A DNA stretch of 64,000 nucleotides from JALORV01 sp963702595 (GTDB taxonomy: Bacteria; Pseudomonadota; Gammaproteobacteria; Burkholderiales; Burkholderiaceae_F), in contig CAVPDC010000004.1 in the NCBI GenBank assembly GCA_963702595.1, forward strand, positions 5,315-69,314. The letters are read 5' to 3'. Below are positions 61,705-64,000 of this stretch, piece after piece (positions within the stretch are counted from its first letter, which is position 1; each line of letters opens with the position of its first letter). The notes beneath the pieces were generated by a model, which was not told where the DNA came from, made no database searches, and saw only the letters and a list, made by a program, of their open reading frames with translations. Position numbers and translations under genes: made by a program.

Positions 61705-63225
61705 ATGAGCACTGTTGTCAACCCCGGCAGTCTGCCGGTTTCGCCATCAGCATTGGCAATCAAGAAAGGCGGGCACGCCTTCCCGTGGAGGGCGCTCGCG
61801 CCGATCCTTGTCGCGCTGATCATCGCGGCGATTCCGTCACCTGACGGTCTTGCCCAGCACGCCTGGTACTTCTTTGCGATCTTCGCCGGCGTCATCGTCG
61901 GCCTGATGCTCGAACCACTGCCGGGTGCTGCGATCGGCCTGATCGGCGTGGTTGTGGTCACCGTACTGGCGCCTTACGTCCTGTTCGGCCCCGCCGAGCT
62001 CGCCAAGGCGGGCTTCAAGCCGGCCAATGCCAGTCTCACCTGGGCACTGTCCGGCTTCTCGAACTCCACTGTCTGGCTGATTTTCGCCGCCTTCATGTTT
62101 GCGCTCGGTTACGAAAAGACGGGGCTCGGCCGCCGCGTCTCGCTCGGTCTGGTCAAGACCATGGGCCGCCGCACCCTGACGCTGGGCTATGCCGTGGCGT
62201 TTGCTGACCTGCTGCTCGCTCCCTTTACACCGTCGAACACCGCCCGCAGCGGCGGTACCGTGTTCCCGGTGATCCGCAACCTGCCGGCGCTCTATGACAG
62301 CAAGCCCAATGACCCGTCGTCGCGCCGTATCGGCGGTTACCTGATGTGGACTGCGATTGCGGTGACCTGCGTGACGAGTTCGATGTTCATCACGGCCCTC
62401 GCCCCCAACCTGCTGGCGATCGAGCTGATCAACAAGACCGCCAAGGTCTCTTTCAGCTGGACGGAGTGGTTCATGGCCTTTGCGCCTGTCGGCATCCTGC
62501 TGCTGCTGGCGATTCCGCTGCTCACCTATGTGCTGTATCCACCGACCGTCAAGAGCGGCGACGAGGTGCCGACCTGGGCTGCGGGCGAACTGAAGAAGAT
62601 GGGCGGCCTGACAAAGCGCGAAGTCGGTCTTGCCGCACTGGTGCTCTTGGCGCTGGCGCTGTGGATCTTCGGTGGCGACTTCATCAACGCCACGACGGTC
62701 GCCATCGCCGTCATCGCATTGATGGTGATCGGCCGTGTCGTCTCCTGGGACGACATCCTGGCCAACAAGTCAGCCTGGAACACACTGGTGTGGTTCGCCA
62801 CGCTGGTCGCGCTGGCCGACGGCCTCGCCCGCGTCGGCTTCGTCAAGTGGTTCGCCGAGACCATCGGCGCGCAGATGACGGGTGTCTCCCCGACGATGGC
62901 GATGCTGGTGCTGGTCGCCGTGTTCTTCTTCACACACTATCTGTTCGCGAGCATCACCGCGCACGTGACCGCGATGCTGCCGGTTATGCTGGCCGTCGGG
63001 ATGGGCATTCCCGAGATGCCGATGGAGACGTTCGCGCTGCTGCTGGCGCTGACGCTTGGCATCATGGGCATCCTGACCCCGTATGCGACGGGCCCCAGCC
63101 CGGTGTACTACGGCAGCGGCTACATCCCGTCGAAGGATTACTGGCGTCTCGGTGCCATCTTCGGCGTGATCTTCTTCGTCGTGCTGCTGGTCATCGGCCT
63201 GCCCTGGATAGCGATGATCCGCTAG
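61705..63225 (+). CDS. SLC13/DASS anion permease (CitT/TtdT/2-oxoglutarate-malate translocator type)
   Basis: 506 aa from ATG 61705 behind GAAGGGAGA. About twelve membrane segments; TPSNTARSGGTVFPVIRNLP carries the first SNT motif of the bacterial anion:Na+ symporter branch, and ILTPYATGPSPVYYGSGYI is the characteristic C-terminal substrate loop. Likely exchanges or imports C4-C6 carboxylates such as succinate, tartrate, citrate or 2-oxoglutarate. It belongs to a different subgroup from the carrier at 29392. It is followed by a clear terminator. Confidence 0.9.
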   Translation: MSTVVNPGSLPVSPSALAIKKGGHAFPWRALAPILVALIIAAIPSPDGLAQHAWYFFAIFAGVIVGLMLEPLPGAAIGLIGVVVVTVLAPYVLFGPAELAKAGFKPANASLTWALSGFSNSTVWLIFAAFMFALGYEKTGLGRRVSLGLVKTMGRRTLTLGYAVAFADLLLAPFTPSNTARSGGTVFPVIRNLPALYDSKPNDPSSRRIGGYLMWTAIAVTCVTSSMFITALAPNLLAIELINKTAKVSFSWTEWFMAFAPVGILLLLAIPLLTYVLYPPTVKSGDEVPTWAAGELKKMGGLTKREVGLAALVLLALALWIFGGDFINATTVAIAVIALMVIGRVVSWDDILANKSAWNTLVWFATLVALADGLARVGFVKWFAETIGAQMTGVSPTMAMLVLVAVFFFTHYLFASITAHVTAMLPVMLAVGMGIPEMPMETFALLLALTLGIMGILTPYATGPSPVYYGSGYIPSKDYWRLGAIFGVIFFVVLLVIGLPWIAMIR

Positions 63226-63244
63226 ACGGCTGGTCACAGAGCGG

Positions 63245-63271
63245 AAACGCCGGCCTGCGGGTCGGCGTTTT
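63245..63271 (+). terminator. Rho-independent terminator after the anion permease
   Basis: AAACGCCG and CGGCGTTT pair around a 10-nt loop (GCCTGCGGGT), starting 20 nt after the permease stop. The A-rich 5' arm and T-rich 3' arm make it potentially bidirectional, also serving the leftward VOC gene that ends at 63371. Confidence 0.75.
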
Positions 63272-63370
63272 CATTTGGGGCTCTGTACTTAGGCGTGGAG
63301 CAGCCGCCGTGGCGCGGATTGATCACGAAGCGACATCGGCGCAAATGAATTGTCAGGCCGCCGTTCGTAC

Positions 63371-63751
63371 TCAGCCGTAGCAAAAGACATCCAGCTTGTT
63401 GCCGTCCAGGTCACGGAAGTAAGCCGCGTAGAACCCGTCGCCGCCTATCGCTCGCAGGCCAGGCTTTCCCTCGTCAGTACCTCCGAGTTCCAGAGCCTTC
63501 TTGTGAAGTCTGTCCACTGACTCACGGGAATCTGCGGAGATACCCACCATCACACCGTTGCCGACGGTCGCTGGCCGGCCGTCGTAGGGCTTGAAGATGC
63601 AGAGCATTGGCTTGTCCAGGCTGGCTGCCCAGCCAGAGCCACGGTCACCGAACTCCATCAGTCTCTTGACGCCCATCTCGGAGAGCAGCGCGTCGTAGAA
63701 CGTCCTGGCACGATCAAGATCATTGGTGCCGAGTGTTATGTAACCAATCAA
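63371..63751 (-). CDS. VOC (glyoxalase/bleomycin-resistance) family protein
   Basis: 126 aa if started at TTG 63751, which has AGGAG 6 nt upstream and gives the usual family opening (M)IGYITLGTNDLDRARTFYDALLSEMG. ATG 63787 would add 12 residues and has no good ribosome site. The second half (GGDGFYAAYFRDLDGNKLDVFCYG) is the standard VOC end with the Glu/Asp metal region altered to LDVF. These proteins include glyoxalases and dioxygenases; the reaction here is unknown. No gene is seen from the start codon region to the right edge. Confidence 0.83.
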   Translation of the reverse strand: MIGYITLGTNDLDRARTFYDALLSEMGVKRLMEFGDRGSGWAASLDKPMLCIFKPYDGRPATVGNGVMVGISADSRESVDRLHKKALELGGTDEGKPGLRAIGGDGFYAAYFRDLDGNKLDVFCYG

Positions 63752-64000
63752 AGCGATCTCCTGGAGATTGAAGGAAAGGAATTCCATATTCGCATGCAAC
63801 TCTTTCCTGTGGGGAGTCGCTTGAATGCAGCCGCCGCTGGCAACGTGCTTCTCCTGGACGCGGAAGGTCAATGACAACGACGGCGCAAGGCGGCCACGTA
63901 ACGCATGCCTCAGCGAGTCAAACTGAGCGAGACGCCAGGCCTTAAGGCAATCACGCCGCAAGCCGGGGGATGCACCATTGTGGCCGGGTGCCGCTCAACG

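Noticed and set aside
1..64000. tRNA, rRNA, CRISPR, IS elements, prophage or toxin-antitoxin genes
   Set aside because: No cloverleaf, repeat-spacer array, transposase, integrase or toxin-antitoxin motif was recognised by reading; a tRNAscan, Rfam or ISfinder search was not possible.

Overview
This is a GC-rich, gene-dense chromosomal window from a Gram-negative bacterium. RND efflux, an outer-membrane channel lipoprotein, a type Vd patatin autotransporter, FNR/Anr-type boxes and overall gene style fit a proteobacterium, most plausibly a betaproteobacterium (Burkholderiales or Rhodocyclales-like). That placement is inference. No rRNA, tRNA, CRISPR array, insertion sequence or prophage was recognised.

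Region 1 (1-24432) is an anaerobic carbon and energy locus built around a divergent promoter at 15476-15727 that carries two FNR/Anr-like boxes. Leftward run a fused NfnA-NfnB transhydrogenase, a rubrerythrin, a one-chain pyruvate:ferredoxin oxidoreductase, a dihydroorotate-dehydrogenase-like flavoprotein, a 2[4Fe-4S] ferredoxin, then (after a gap with a third FNR-like box) NAD-malic enzyme followed by nuoABCDEFG (nuoG runs off the window). Rightward run a Wolinella-type quinol:fumarate reductase (frdCAB), aspartase, a Dcu-type C4-dicarboxylate exchanger, a DctA/GltP-type symporter and an orphan amino-acid-binding protein. Together they can import aspartate, malate or fumarate, make fumarate, oxidise malate and pyruvate to acetyl-CoA, pass NADH through complex I to a quinone and return the electrons to fumarate. 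This resembles the malate dismutation of anaerobic mitochondria.

Region 2 (24610-33250) holds a YSC84-type protein, a PlpD-like patatin autotransporter, a two-gene unit of aspartyl dipeptidase PepE and an SLC13-type carboxylate transporter, and two tandem paralogous AraC-family regulators. A 21-bp-spaced direct repeat lies between the second regulator and the divergent gene at 33534.

Region 3 (33534-42559) carries two small unknown or cupin genes, then sulfur and bicarbonate genes: a cytoplasmic rhodanese, a periplasmic double rhodanese, an AI-2E family permease, a four-helix membrane protein, a SulP anion transporter broken by a one-base frameshift, a beta-carbonic anhydrase and a CoA-disulfide/persulfide reductase with a rhodanese tail.

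Region 4 (42656-63751) is mostly envelope and ion transport: glycine-zipper, DUF3300, DUF2950 (frameshifted) and a two-repeat exported protein; a Tat-exported dihaem protein of the C_GCAxxG_C_C type; a K+ channel and a Ca2+/H+ exchanger; an RND tripartite pump; a possible papain-like exported protein; polyphosphate kinase 2; a VIT1/CCC1-like protein; an outer-membrane protein; a second, intact SulP; an RRM protein; a small lipoprotein; a GNAT acetyltransferase; a second SLC13-type transporter; and a VOC protein. Both frameshifts look like one extra G, so assembly error must be excluded before they are read as biology.
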